From Ridgeia piscesae (Eukaryota > Annelida > Polychaeta > Sabellida > Siboglinidae), in the NCBI GenBank assembly GCA_025642075.2, contig JAODUO010000117.1, forward strand, positions 421,001-485,000: 64,000 nt of DNA, read 5' to 3'. Made by a program: the position numbers and the translations under genes. The notes beneath the pieces are model-generated. The model did no database searches. It was not told the DNA's origin and saw nothing but the letters and a program-made list of their open reading frames with translations. Shown piece by piece: positions 12,811-25,228 of the stretch; position 1 is the first letter of the stretch, and each line of letters opens with the position of its first letter.

Positions 12811-14990
12811 TGCACATGAGTTCGACTCCTTCCCGTTCGACCCGGCCTCATCCACCCACCGCGTCCTACAGTCAGCCATGCCTGCCTCTGATGAGCTCGT
12901 TACAGACTTCAACTCAGGCCCTGCTCCGGAGAGGAGAAGTTGACCAGCTCCTTGCGAGAGCGGGTGTTCAGTAAGAATACATCCCTCCATGAATTCGTCC
13001 CTCTGAACAAACGCTAGACGTTTGCAAAAGGGCCAGGCACGAATAAGCCCGGGGAGGAACTCAAGGCGACAGCTGCTGAGATGGGGCGGACCACTCTCAA
13101 GGCAGTGATCGACCTGGTTGAGGTCAGTCAACTGGAACATCGTGTTGTCGAGGAGTGTAGGGCCTTATTCAACTCCAACGGCACATACAGGAAGAGGCAA
13201 AAGAGCAAGCTCGTCCTAGAGCTCTCTGTAATCTGTAGATCTGCAGGAACCCTTCATCACTGTCGTCGACATGGGTATGATTTGGAGGATGGCAACTCCA
13301 TCAGTAGAAGATTGGCAGACGCAAGTTGGCACCCCATACAAGTGGTCGGTCTACGTCCACAAGGTGCCATCCATTATCTGACACCGCCATGGCTATGCTG
13401 ACCGTATCATCTATGTGGATGACCCGTACGACGCAGCATACTCGACTAAAGATGAAGAGCAATACCTACGGGTACATGGCAAAGCACATGTTCCCAATAC
13501 CTATATAAGCCCTATGAAATTGGCCGACTCCGGTCCCCTGTGCCAGAGCGTTCAAAACGCTGCTCTGTAGCGTCAGCAACAAAGGGTGACTGCAAAAACT
13601 GATATGCAGCTACCTGGCTGACCTTGCACGGAGTGTTGATGCAGAGATTATCTACTCTGTGTTGGCTCCCACTGCACCAACTTGTCAGCCTAGCAACCGA
13701 TGCAAAACTACAACTTTGACCATTCTTAGGCTGCCACTGTCCTCTTCTCCGCTTAATAATAATTATGATGATGGTGGTGACTTCTTATGCGCCAATATCA
13801 TCGAAGATCGACATCAGTGGCGCAACAAAACCAAGAGATTAACCAATCTCGTAATCGTGTAACAATGTGCAAGTCGTCGACGGATGGATGAAGGTGCTAC
13901 GAATCTCAGGAGGATAGGCAGCTTTAAAGAGATAGGTTTTTAGATGCCAGCAGAATGAAACTATATTTCCTTCTAATTTAACACTAGCAGGAAGTGAATT
14001 CCACTGAGTTGGTGCGGCAACAGAGAAAGCTCGGGTTCCAGCTTTCGTTTTCACCTGAGGAATGTAAAGAGGGTTATATAGTTACTACCGATTGATGGTA
14101 GCTGTCTGGAATTTCTTGTTGGAACGAGCATAGAATTCAGATATGCTGGTTGTGTTGATGAGAGGGCTTAATAAGCTATAGTAGCCAATGCAATGATTTC
14201 AGAAGCGGCACTGAACGAGAAAAAACGATGAGAACCCATGACTATCTTTACCAAACACATTTGGACACGTTGAAGTTTTTTAGCCTGACTTGCGAAGTTC
14301 CGCGCGAGCCAGACTACAGTGGCTGTGTTGTCACTGATACCGCTGATACCGATGCCTATGTCGCGGCAGCGGTCATCTCCCAGCAGCTGCCCGGCATGCT
14401 CAATATCAAGAGAAAGCAGGAGACGGTCGTCTGCCATGACCTGGTAACTGACGAGATGGCAGAATGTATTGTGCAGCTACATTATATGACCGGCTATGAT
14501 CCCAAACTAAGGCTTCTATGGCCAGAGTAAGAGGTCGGCGTATGGTCAGGTGGCGAAGAGCCATATAGCGCGACGGCAGCTCTCGCGGTGGGGAGAGAGC
14601 CTTGACTTTGAGGAGGAGGTGGTAGAGCAGCTCTTCGAGTTCACACGACATGTCACCTACGGCAACAGCAAGAGTATGCACCGTAGCTGAGGCCCGTGCC
14701 GCGAATTGGAAGAGAATGAAAAACAACTCATAAATCCGTCTCCAGCCAGGTGCAGATAGCCCACGCCAACACTGCTTCCGCACCAACTATTTACTACTTG
14801 GCGTATCTAGTGCGCCACGCGTCCCTGAAGCACCACCCCTCGACACTCGAATATAGCTGGGAGCAGATATGTGGCCACTGTCGCCCTGACCGCCACTTGC
14901 AACCTGCTCTCCCGACGCATCTACATGCACCAGGGCCAGCTGAATAGAGCGAGGAAGATGAGAGCGAGAATTGTGGTAAGGAAGAGGGAG
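12811..14990 (+). pseudogene. Decayed copy of a repeat-associated uncharacterised protein family
   Basis: Frame-shifting plus-strand segments read like one long protein, including EVSQLEHRVVEECRALFNSN (near 13118-13180), a stretch around 13260-13500 with an IIYVDDPYDAAYSTKD-like motif, and TADTDAYVAAAVISQQLPGM (14340-14398) followed by cysteine-rich and acidic parts. From memory this matches a protein that is repeated many times in marine invertebrate genomes and has no assigned function. I cannot check that here. Frameshifts, internal stops and a LINE insertion at 13756-14293 show it is dead. The reading resumes in register with the family after the LINE. It may be cargo or an open reading frame of an unclassified transposon. 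Confidence 0.55.
13756..14293 (-). mobile_element. LINE (L2/CR1-like) 3' fragment inside the pseudogene
   Basis: The minus strand encodes the C-terminal end of a non-LTR reverse transcriptase, with frameshifts: QAKKLQRVQMCLVKIV, then a LNSMLVPTRNSRQL-like stretch, then [20 protein letters not shown] (about 13990-14045). It ends in an (ATT/ATG)n tail at 13756-13775. The 3' end is nearly the same as the LINE at 50752-51202. It is 5' truncated. It interrupts the pseudogene between its 'FSA' and 'REPDYSG' parts. Confidence 0.85.
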
Positions 14991-15374
14991 ATGATGATGT
15001 ACGGAGGAGGAGGGGGATTCATTGGAATATAATGGGGCAGAATGTCATATTGGTTCATCGGTTACAATGGCATAACAATATCTAGCATAACATGAAAACA
15101 TAATTGTGTTTTAATTGTTATGAAACTTGTACTTTTCGGCTATTTAGTTTAGACAGACGGCCAAATGGTACCAGGTTCGGGGTAAAGTTATTTTACCGAA
15201 TTGCGATTCTAGATCCTACTAAACAGCTCCTGCTCAACCTAGCTGGACCTCTTCACTAGAGGTTACCGAAGCTGGAGCCAGTTCACTAACACCGAAAATG
15301 TCAGGCATTCCACCAAAAACAAGGGTAAACTAATTTACCAGCCGGCGAAACTAGATTTCCTGAAAACAGCTTCA

Positions 15375-15379
<5 letters not shown>

Positions 15380-15419
<40 letters not shown>
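15380..15419. repeat. (TA)n microsatellite
   Basis: About 20 uninterrupted TA units. Confidence 0.95.
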
Positions 15420-15421
<2 letters not shown>

Positions 15422-16097
15422 TGAGTATTGTTTCGTGCAAGGCGAGATTGCTACACCAATGCCAGCGTCGAGGAAACTATGCTATTTGCTATTGTGTTTG
15501 GGGCCTACTGCCAGGAAGCTCTACTCTGCCTCTCTTAAAACTAGAACCCGTCTTCTTCCCTGTGGAATCCACATAGAAACCAGTGGAAATGTGTCATCAT
15601 GCAACGAAAGGTCTACTTCAAATATAAGCTGCCAATACGAGAAGAGTAGAGCATGAATGGAGACGTGCAAGCCTCACGCTCACCCAGCATCTAGCTCCTG
15701 TATCAGTGCACGGAGATCTGCAGGTCAAGAATAAGACTTATCTGAGTAATGCGACCTTCAAGTATCTATCGATCCATTGCAAATATACGGCATTTTTTTT
15801 ACCAGAGACCGTCAATGGAGTAGAGACTCCGCCCCGCTTCTTTGTCAGGCGGAAGACGGAATACGCATTGTTACGTGAATTGGTGGCCGTTAATTTATGT
15901 AAAAAGTCTAGAGTTTAGTCTGTTTTATCAGTATGCTTCATCTATAAATACGAGAAAATACATATACAGTGTACACATACACGCACGCACACACGCACGC
16001 ACGCACGCACGATGCAAACCTGTTAAATCAGGACACGGTGGTCCGTACTGTATCAGACAGAAACCAACATGTGCATGATATGATCTATATACATATT

Positions 16098-16195
16098 ATA
16101 ATATATATATATATATATATATAATATATGTGTATAATATATGTATATAATATTAATATATATATATATAATTTATATATATATAATAATTATTA
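16098..16195. repeat. AT-rich low-complexity tract
   Basis: TA/AATA-rich tract with several inverted TATAT runs. Confidence 0.9.
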
Positions 16196-16669
16196 TGTGT
16201 GTGTATGATCTTATGACAACACAATAAAATTTAATAATCAATGCGTTTGCCCCTATTATAAACAAAGCAAAAGAAAACAAAACAATATGCTACATGTAAC
16301 TTCTCGTTGCGCACATTTTATATCAACCCTCACTATTATAACTAGTACAGAGAATCAAATGAAATAATGACAACTGCTATCTGATAAAAAAAATTGTCCC
16401 GATATTCTTCAAATGTTGACGATATGACACTCTGCGGACATATCAATAAATTCACTCACATGAGACATATATACCTCACAATGACATATCATAGATCTTG
16501 ACATAAGCTTATAATACGCCAATATAGTATCACATTTTCATTCAAAACAATACTACCATAACATTCTATGCATATTATGTATGTTAGAGTATAATAGCGA
16601 GTATACAAAATTTAATGGTTACATGTTACAACGAAATGTGTTACAAGTATTCTGTAACAAAATGCCATA

Positions 16670-16675
16670 TTTATT
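16670..16675 (-). terminator. Candidate poly(A) signal of TMEM42
   Basis: AATAAA on the minus strand, about 560 bp downstream of the TMEM42 stop codon. It is the first canonical hexamer I found in that direction. Confidence 0.4.
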
Positions 16676-17237
16676 TATATTTAAAAAAATGATATACTGC
16701 ATACTGCTTAAATATGCCATATTTATACTTAGACACCCTGTACAGAAAAGAACACTTTACTGTGTTCCCCAAGAATTATGTTGTTGAGATCAATTCTGTA
16801 TTCGATTTGTCAAACACCGTTACCAGCGCCGATCCCATGTTACTGAGATACTCCAAAACATACAGTACATCACTCCAGGATAAAAGTAAATTAGTAGCAG
16901 TGGGCAGTTGACGCCTTTAAGGTTCAACTTGCCAACCTATTCATATAGGCTCTTAACCAATTTCTTGCTTTAAGCTCTCCCTGTACATATTCTCACCCTA
17001 ACTTTTCTTGTTTTATCTCTTTCTTCTTTTTGCTCTACCCCTTGGAAATGATGTCCAGCCTGTTGAACGTGGTCAGTGTCTGTGGTAGAAGTAGAAAGCT
17101 GAGACAACTAAAATTCCATTTACGCATGGGAACAAAACAATGCCACTGTATACTTCTTGATCAGAACAGCATATACTCAGCCCCATATACTGAACATTTG
17201 CTATTGAATGGGAATAAGTTTGTTGAAAAAAATCAAG

Positions 17238-18675
17238 TCACAACGACTTTTTCTCTGCTTCTCTACATTTCTCTTTGGCCATTCCTCTGTGTATGAGGAC
17301 AAGTCCAGTGATTGTGAGGGACGAACCGATCCACCACAGGAGAGAAAGAGATTCATGGAAGAAGCCCCAGCCGATGACAGCCTACAATGAAAGATCAAAC
17401 AGATGCAGAAACTTAATAAAAGGGCACACATTCAGTATGACAATTTACTTCTTACCACATAGACACATTCCAGACAAAAACATGTATTTAATGTCTTGAT
17501 ACAGACACTCTTCCCAAACAACATAGTGATATTACTCTCTACATTGCAGTTATTACTTGTTTAAATGCACTTAACACATAGGTCGTGGCATGCACATACA
17601 ATATAGCTTGTTGACTATTTGAGATTTCAACATATATACATATTTTAAGTATTAGCAAAATGTGCTACATCAAATATTAGTATTTTGGAACTTCAACAAT
17701 ACCATATCCAACATAATGACAATGTTGACGCTAAGTACTAAAATTTAATGTTTAATTAAACAAAATATTTAACCAGATTGCCATAAAAACTTCACACATC
17801 AGATGGCATGTGAACTTGGAAGACTTTTAGGCCAAACAAGAGGATAACAATGTTCCACCTCCTTCTACTTTCCTCTTTTAACTGAGAATGTTTTGTTTTA
17901 TGCTAATAGGCATTTACAGAATGAGGTCCAAGCTCAGTGAATCAACAGGACTCAAAATAAAATATAGAATGGTTAACCATGCAAAAACAACCATGCATAG
18001 TCTACCCCCATGGTTGAATTACATATACTGACCGTGAAGAAGAAATTTGCTGCAGTGTTTGTAACAGTTGCTTCAAGAGATGAGGAGCACGTCTGTAATG
18101 ACTTCACAAATACGGTCCACATCAAAGCATTGAAGAGAAATATCAAGCCAAAGAATGTGAATCGAACATAAACCAACATCTGAAAATAAATAATAGTGAC
18201 TACATTTACAGCCATGTCTTGGATCATGGGTGGTATGAGCTAGATTAGTATTAATCAGAAAGTGAAATGTAATGATCTGTAAGAAAATATATGCAATATT
18301 TTTTGCATTATCATGAATGTATAATTATAGTATTATAGATCGTCAAACATTGTATATTTATATATCACAAATTATATATTTAATAGCAACAAAATACATA
18401 CTCTTAGTATACTCATAGTTTTGATTTAATAGTCACATAAGTATATTCCACAATTTAAACCATAAAAGTCAATTAACTAGCACTAAGAATAGTTTACTAC
18501 TAACCAGGTCACAGATGTGTGAAGTTGCCGTTTCCGAGGTAGTTTGTTTGTTGTCACTACCAAGCATCTGGTAACATAGGTGTAATATAATTTCGGGGGA
18601 CATGGCTAATTTTGCACATACAGATGCGAGCGCAGCACAGAAACCTGCCCCGACTGCTAACCATTGGCCAGACAT
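17238..18675 (-). CDS. TMEM42: Transmembrane protein 42 (EamA/DMT-like small membrane protein)
   Basis: Three phase-0 exons: 18675-18505 (57 codons, ATG in MSGQWLAVGAGFCAAL), 18179-18033 (49 codons) and 17381-17238 (47 codons plus TGA). They give 153 aa, against about 159 aa in vertebrates. Junctions are CTG|GTTAGT...TTTTCAG|ATG and ACG|GTCAGT...TTGTAG|GCT. Exon 2 carries the family's diagnostic NALMWTVFVKSLQTCSSSLE segment. Exon 3 has HESLSLLWWIGSSLTITGLV followed by the basic tail HRGMAKEKCREAEKK. Four hydrophobic segments are visible, beginning with the N-terminal one, as expected for a half-size drug/metabolite-transporter-fold protein. Its substrate is unknown in the family. It is divergent from EMC8 and lies on the same strand as KIF15. 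Confidence 0.9.
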
Positions 18676-19023
18676 AGTTGAGCCACGTATGCTAATACTC
18701 TCGTTTTAATTCACCAAACAACCCAAAGTTATATTACAAGTCTAATGTTACAAGAGTTCAAAAGCACATGTTGAAAGCTGTTCCCGGCTCATCGCTATAT
18801 ACACCAGATGGCGCCACTCCAATACATTGCGTTGAAACTCATATTTTCTTAAATTAAATATGTCTTTGCATCTTATATTTAAGACCAGATAAACACACAG
18901 TTATAATGTAGAAACTCACCTGATGCAACATCATACAAGTAACGCAGGAGTGTGGCTTAAATTAATACATGCAGTTTACCCCAATGAACCTTCTGGCTGG
19001 TAGGTCAAGACAGCCTACACAAC
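18676..19023. promoter_or_regulatory. Shared divergent promoter of TMEM42 and EMC8
   Basis: Only 348 bp separate the two start codons, which point away from each other. At 18801-18817 the sequence ACACCAGATGGCGCCAC resembles the CTCF core motif. No clear TATA box is seen near either start. The bidirectional role is inferred from the spacing. Confidence 0.6.
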
Positions 19024-22000
19024 ATGGCGGACATTACATTATCGACGACGGCTTATTGCAAACTGCTGCTTCATGCCGCAAAATATCCCCAACGTGCCAT
19101 TAATGGGGTTTTGTTGGCAGAAAAAGCGAGAAGCAAAGATTCGAAAGGGTTGAAAGTTGTTGATGCTATTCCCTTGTTCCATTTAACGTTAGGCCTAGCG
19201 CCGATGATGGAAGTCGCTCTGATGCAGGTTTGTGAAACGGGAGTGAAACCCGAAATCGTGCCCACAATGCAAACAAACAGAAACTCAGGTCGCAGTTAAC
19301 GTAATATGCTGGTTTGCAAAGAAACCATTTACAATTTTGGTACTTTTGCAGTTTAGATACGCACTTCCAAAAAAACCTGAAAACAGCTACGTACAGTAAC
19401 AGTTACTCGAACAATTTCACATGTACCTTACACCGATTGTACACTTCACTAGCGAGTTTTGCGCGTGATAAAAAATGAATAATTTTTATTGAGTTTTATC
19501 GATGAAAATATAGACGAAATTAACTCGTTTTTGCGGATAAACATTACTTTGATAGGAAACCCAGGGAGGTGGCGCTAGAGTTCACTGGGATGGATGTGCT
19601 GATATTTTAGGTTAGGTTGAATGTGCTTTTTACATCAGGTATGTGCATTTGTACATGTATGTAGCAGTCTAGCAGACATACCTAAAGTGGTGCCACCTAC
19701 GGGAAATTCCGGTGAAGATAAAATATGTGCGCAAAAATTAGGGAATTTCATGTACATTTGTATTGATAAAATACAATAATGATTTTTTTATAACAGTATA
19801 ATATATGTATATATAATTTTATATATATATATATATATATACGAATATAATATATATATATATATCAGAGTATAATATATCAGAGTATAATATATCAGAG
19901 TATAATATATATACATATAATATGTATAGCAGATGATTAAAATGTTTGAATATTTTTAATGACAAGTTGTTATTTAATCAATACAATTGTCAGAACAAAC
20001 TATTAGAGAAGTTGGTACTATAGTATATCAGCATAACACATCAGGCAAGCAGACAAAGAATAGTTCCTATGAAGACTACCATAATAAGTGAAATACAGAA
20101 ATGGTAGAAATACTGAGATGGTGCAATGATATCAAGACCTCACTCATCTTTTAAAATATGCAACCTCATTAGGGATACGCAACCTCATTAGGGACATCAA
20201 GACTACTAATGCATCACGCATCATTAGGCAAGCAGAGAAAGAATATTTCCTGATGAAGACTACCTATGGTTGTCAAAACACCATATGTCAGTTTCAAATG
20301 TATAGTACTGTAATGTGTATTCAGAGAAATCATTATTTTATGTATAGGCATATACATTTAAAGCATTTTGTTTCAGATAGATGAGTACTGCAAAAAGAAA
20401 GGTCTTGTCATCGCAGGTTATTACCAAGCCAATGAACACTTCAAAGATTCTACGTATGTGTTTTGATAAAAGTAACTTTTTTATTTTGCATGCATTTTAA
20501 ATACAGCTTTGCAAACTTGTTTTTGTTAGGTTGCATTGACAACTAAAAAATTTACAAAATTAACAATAACACCTTTTTGATATTCATTGAGAATATTTAA
20601 GAACTGTGGAAGTAATTATGAAAATAAATAAACAGACTTGTTTTGTTACAGTCCCAATGGAATCGCTTACCGGATTGCAGAACGAATTCACGATTACTAC
20701 AATGAAGCCTGCTTACTCATGGTTGGTAAAACCCTAGGCTAGCACTGGGCCTAAAATCTGTTTAGCCAATTTGGCTAAAGGTCAGAAATTTCTTTATCCA
20801 AATGAGATTTCTTTTAGCCATTTTTTAGATCAAAACATAATGTAATATTATATAGAATGCTATACATTATTCACTACAAAACACGTAATGTTTATTACCT
20901 TAAATTGACAACACGATTAGCATATCAATCATATGAAACAAACACCCTATATAATTTAAAATAACTTTTAACCATAAAAATCTTCTATAGAAGTTGAAAG
21001 ATAACATTTTATAACAAGGCCTTACAATTTAGAAAAATCTACTTTTGTTGCCATATAGGGATTCAAACAGTGCAGTGTTATAACTATTACCTATCTTAAA
21101 ACATCATTTGACTGGTCAGTAACTGATTAGTTGAATAGAATAGTTCTCCAAAGTAAACTGTAAGTGTAATACTAATAGTCTACACATCGACTGTAATACT
21201 GGCCTGGGTGACAGAGGCTATATATAAATGATAAAACATCTTTTTGACAATCATCTTTCTCTCTTTAATGTGTTCTGGTTATGATACTTGTCAAATATAC
21301 ATGAATTAGATCATCCATATATTGATATTTGGTTGAATATTTACCAGACGGCACGGATTATTTAATGGTCATGCCATGTGACTGCGCTGACACTGAGCGA
21401 TAATAGGGAACATGTCAGGTACAGCGTTGGGTACTCCACTCAAACTTGTAACTAGTGTCATCCAGCAGGTCCCCGTTGTCCTGGCAACGCAATACTTAAT
21501 TGAATTAAGCCATGGTATTGTCTATAAGTGTGGCTAAATGGAGGGATTAGCGACCTATTGTTTACCATGCTGGGCACGGCACGACGACTGGTTATTTGGG
21601 TCGGTGTGATGTGCTGTCGTTTAGGCAACTTCAACAGAACCGGGCGGTGAATAATGCAGTCATGTACTGCTGATAACGTCAATAATAATGACCAAAGTAA
21701 TGTTTCGCCAATTTGGCGAAGAGTTATTTTATTTTTGCCAAATAGCAAACCATTTCGCCTATTGCACAATTGGCGATTGACAGCGCTAGCCTAGAAACCA
21801 TCATACTGCTGCTGTAATGCGAGTCATGCAACTTATATGTGTGCTATACCACCATTTTAAATGTGCATTGTTTTTATTTATAAGCGTTTCATATATGTTA
21901 TGAATATTTCTATAAAAAACCTATACATTTAGTGTATTTAAAAAAATTCCTTTGTACATAAAATTTTATGTTAATACATATTGTATAATGGATGTAAATG

Positions 22001-22794
22001 ATATATAAATGGTTTGGCCAAATAGTGCAAATTAACGAGTGAAAATAAAATTATCAATCAATCAAATACCTTTCTCTTGTAGATTGACAATGCAAAGCTG
22101 TCTCTGGACGGTGGTCACGAGGCCCTACAGGTGTACACACGTCACGACACGAGGTGGAAGCTGCAGGAATGCAGGTCAGTGTTTGGTCTTGCTGCATCTA
22201 CATAGATCTAGTTCCCAGTCACATGCTAACAACCCTGTCCGTTTCCCAGCAGACTGAAGGGATAAGTACAAGAAATTGTCACTATCTGGTCCATTACCTG
22301 GAATTGCCCCATCAAGCCGGGGTGGTGCAAGAAGAGGAAGTTTGGTAAAAAAATAGTGTTTTGTCCCACATGTGGTCTGCAAGACTTAACGTTTGCACTG
22401 TCTGCTCTGCAGTGCTGCCAGTGGCGTATGTTTATATTTGGTAATGAGACTTACAGTTGGCCAATGGGGAACATAAATATGGCAAGAAAACTGTAATTAG
22501 TTAAGTTTTTTTACAAAGTAATTGAACATGTATGAGATTACTAACATTGTAATCAGCTACAGGTGACTAATGAACATGATACCTCCCATGTGTGGTCTAG
22601 TAGAATTCTTCCGCATGACTGACTGCTTGATTGATGTATTTTGCAGAGACCCGTTAGAAGACGGCGCAACAGACCACATCTATTCACTGATGCAAGAAAA
22701 GGCTTACCGCAAACTTGTTGACTTTGACAACCACTTAGACAATACATCACTCGACTGGAAAAACCTTGAGATTAACAGAGAACTTTCAATCTAG
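19024..22794 (+). CDS. EMC8: ER membrane protein complex subunit 8 (EMC8/EMC9 family)
   Basis: Five exons with matching phases: 19024-19227, 20377-20453, 20652-20721, 22083-22174 and 22647-22794, giving 591 nt and 196 aa (human EMC8 is about 210). The start is fixed by MADITLSTTAYCKLLLHAAK. Further family landmarks are AINGVLLAEKA, KVVDAIPLFHLTLGLAPMME, AGYYQANEH, GIAYRIAERIHDYYNEACLL, WKLQECRDP and KLVDFDNHLDNTSLDW. The fold is MPN-like without the metalloprotease metal-binding motif. The protein is a cytosolic-face subunit of the ER membrane complex, which inserts tail-anchored and multi-span proteins. Intron 3 carries a 1061-bp inverted-repeat element that starts 12 bp after the donor. Confidence 0.95.
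19801..19925. repeat. AT-rich tract with a short tandem repeat in EMC8 intron 1
   Basis: TA-rich tract followed by about three copies of a 15-16 bp ATATCAGAGTATAAT unit. Confidence 0.85.
20734..21794. mobile_element. 1.06-kb TIR DNA element, copy 1 (EMC8 intron 3)
   Basis: The ends CTAGGCTAGCACTG and CAGCGCTAGCCTAG are inverted repeats, and AAACC flanks both sides (20729-20733 and 21795-21799). Both ends carry gene-like motifs built on TTTAGCCAATTTGGC. A second copy in the same orientation lies at 55450-56586. There is no transposase frame, so it is non-autonomous. Confidence 0.85.
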
Positions 22795-22912
22795 CAAACT
22801 GTTCACACGTATTCCTTAGGAAATGATGGCTGCTGTCTGAACAAGCTGGAGGAATTGCAATGAAGCGACTGCTTAGTCAACGATGTGTTCAAATACCATG
22901 TTCAGTCAGTGT

Positions 22913-22918
22913 AATAAA
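22913..22918 (+). terminator. Poly(A) signal of EMC8
   Basis: AATAAA lies 119 bp after the EMC8 stop codon, which is a normal distance for a compact 3' UTR. Confidence 0.75.
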
Positions 22919-23697
22919 ACTCAATTATTTACAACATTTATATTTGGTGGACATAATTAGCCAGTATTGATGTTTGTTTGTTATCAAGAAGTAATTCCAG
23001 TGACATGAAATGACTGCAGTGAGTTGTATGTATTTGTAAAGGCATTTTGTAAATGTAGTGCTGTTTGTTTCTGCTGTATTGTCTGTTCATGAGCCATCTA
23101 TTGTGGGATGGCTATTCTTTGGCTAGGTATAGTTGTTTGTAATGTCCAAGTTGTTTCCAGTGCTCAGCAGCATTCTAGTAACTGTCTAGTCTGTATGTAT
23201 ATATTGTTGCTACAAATAACTGACAATGGTCTTGTTCAACATTATCGGCAAGCTGGGTTTTTTGTGCTGGCTTTGAGGGTGGTCACTGCCAGGGTGCTTG
23301 TCCTCAGTGATTATTTTACGTCCCAGTTGAGACGGGATTGACATTTTAATGATCTCCAGTGCACCAGGGTGGTATCATTTGGTTGGAGTTGGGATCATTC
23401 TGGTTGGCCAATTGAATTATAATTTACCGGGGTAACTATTTCTTGTCCACATTAGATGCATGACTACCAGGGTAGTCACAGTTTGTCACTAAAATAAACC
23501 ATGAAGTGTCATAAAACAGAACCTTAAGAAACAAACTTGATTGTACTTGATTAAGACCATTATTAAAATTGGTGCAAACCCTAATCTTTGAGCATTTGTA
23601 TTATTAATAGTATAATTTAGTTTATTAGAGGATGTGCCAGTTCTTTGTATAGTCAAGCCAACGTTTATTATTGGTCACTGTTTCCAATTTTAACATG
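22919..23697. other. Intergenic, nothing recognised
   Basis: Sequence downstream of the EMC8 poly(A) signal with no coding frame or repeat that I can support. Confidence 0.5.
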
Positions 23698-24174
23698 TTA
23701 AAGCGACATTTGTGGCTTTTTATTGCATAATCAGTATAAGTTATAACTATTGTAGCGTCCTGATCGCCAATAAATGTTTTATCAAAACAGAACTGACTTT
23801 ATAATGTTAAACGTTGAATATTTATAAGAATCCCAACACTGTCACTCGAATCGCTGCGAGTGACACCCACCCTTTGACCTTTACCAACTGGGAGCCGTGC
23901 ACCTGGGCTTGGCTGGGTGTGGCGTTAGTGACGTCAACTTGTTCACATGATACTGCATCGCGTGATCATGCATTTCCTTCTGAGCTTTTAGCCACGCCTA
24001 CAACGGTTTTGAAAACGCCTCGTGGTCGATGTGTACACAGAGTTAAGCGTCTATTTTCAAACCCTAAATGGTACATGAAAACATATTTTGACTGTCTACG
24101 CTATAATAGGTATAATTTATACCGTATAACATGATTTTACAATGAAAAGCCACGAACGGACCATGTCGCTTTAA
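23698..24174. mobile_element. TTAA-flanked MITE, copy 1
   Basis: This 477-bp element begins TTAAAGCGACAT and ends ATGTCGCTTTAA. The inverted similarity extends about 25 bp to GTGGCTTTT/AAAAGCCAC. The outer TTAA suggests a piggyBac-type target, but the internal termini do not show the usual piggyBac CCY start, so the superfamily stays open. A copy in opposite orientation is at 58578-59087. Confidence 0.85.
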
Positions 24175-24999
24175 TACTGACATGATACAGCCATTTCTCA
24201 TTTATCAGCACACTATGGTTCCCAAGGTTTCTAGGTGGATAAATGAAAATGTGTGGATTGCAAAACAAAGGATAACTGAATGACCAGATGAACAAGACAT
24301 GACTACTCGGAAAATCATTGTTGTCAGCCATAATACAGTTGAAATACTTGTACAGTTCAACAATTTCATTGTACAATTTCTAGTTTCCATTTTACCAGAT
24401 CTGTGACATTTGTAAGGTTCTATTCTAATGATGTGATACTTTCGAACTATTGACTGGGTCGAGTAGACAGGATGACGGGTGTTGTGAAATGGATTGAGAA
24501 GAACTAAGAAACCGATGGCCTAGTTATGTAAGTTGATTATTACTGAGGTGACATTAAAACAAGGTTCAACCGTATTGTGAATGGTTTATGTCAGTGGAGT
24601 CAATGACATCATTTTTATTAAGGCAGTTCCGTAGTGTTGAATGTACATGTGTATTATATGAACCAACTTGGTTGAATATAAGCTGTTTCATCTAGCCATA
24701 AATTAGTAACTTACACAATTACGCATAACAATTTGTTATTTCTAAAATACTGGTGCTTTGCGAGGGAATATAGAAACAAGTGCACATGTACAAAAAGGGA
24801 GTTTTGTTGACTAGAACCAGTAACATTTCGTTTACACAGAAATATAGTAAATGTGTTGTTATGCTGCATACAACACTACCATCCATAGTATAATAAATAG
24901 CACACAGGGACATGTGACTAAAATACACAAAATAAAGTAGGACATAAAAAATGAGATAACATTAACAACAACAAAATTATTTATTCTCTTTATTTTATG
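24175..24999. other. Intergenic, nothing recognised
   Basis: AT-rich sequence with no supported gene. Short frames on both strands show no family resemblance. Confidence 0.5.
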
Positions 25000-25200
25000 T
25001 GTCACACGTTTCAGTATGAGTTTAATTTTGAATCGGTTTTCTTTCTAAATAATATCTGATAAAAAGTATCCTCATTTTTAATCGTTTTTTTATTATATCT
25101 GATAAAAAGTATTCTCATTTAATTTATTTAAATTCGGTCTGAGGAGCTAAAAAGTGCTGCCACCTCACGGCGTCTGGGTAATTGCACCGCGGTCGCCATT
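25000..25200 (-). mobile_element. Fragment related to the tandem unit at 1-11003
   Basis: The minus strand contains CCGTGAGGTGGCAGCACTTTT followed by TCAGACCGAATTTAAATAA-like sequence. This matches 2200-2335 of copy A with the middle missing. Part of the tandem unit is therefore a dispersed element, also present 14 kb away. Confidence 0.65.
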
Positions 25201-25228
25201 TTGTTGTTCTTTCCACCGCCGCAAAACG

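Larger units (their letters stand above)
14991..16669. other. Intergenic, AT-rich with microsatellites
   Basis: No supported gene. The region contains (TA)n at 15380-15419, an (ACGC/ACAC)n tract at 15978-16010 and a mixed TA-rich stretch at 16098-16195. Short frames at 15435 and 15842 show no family resemblance. Confidence 0.6.
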
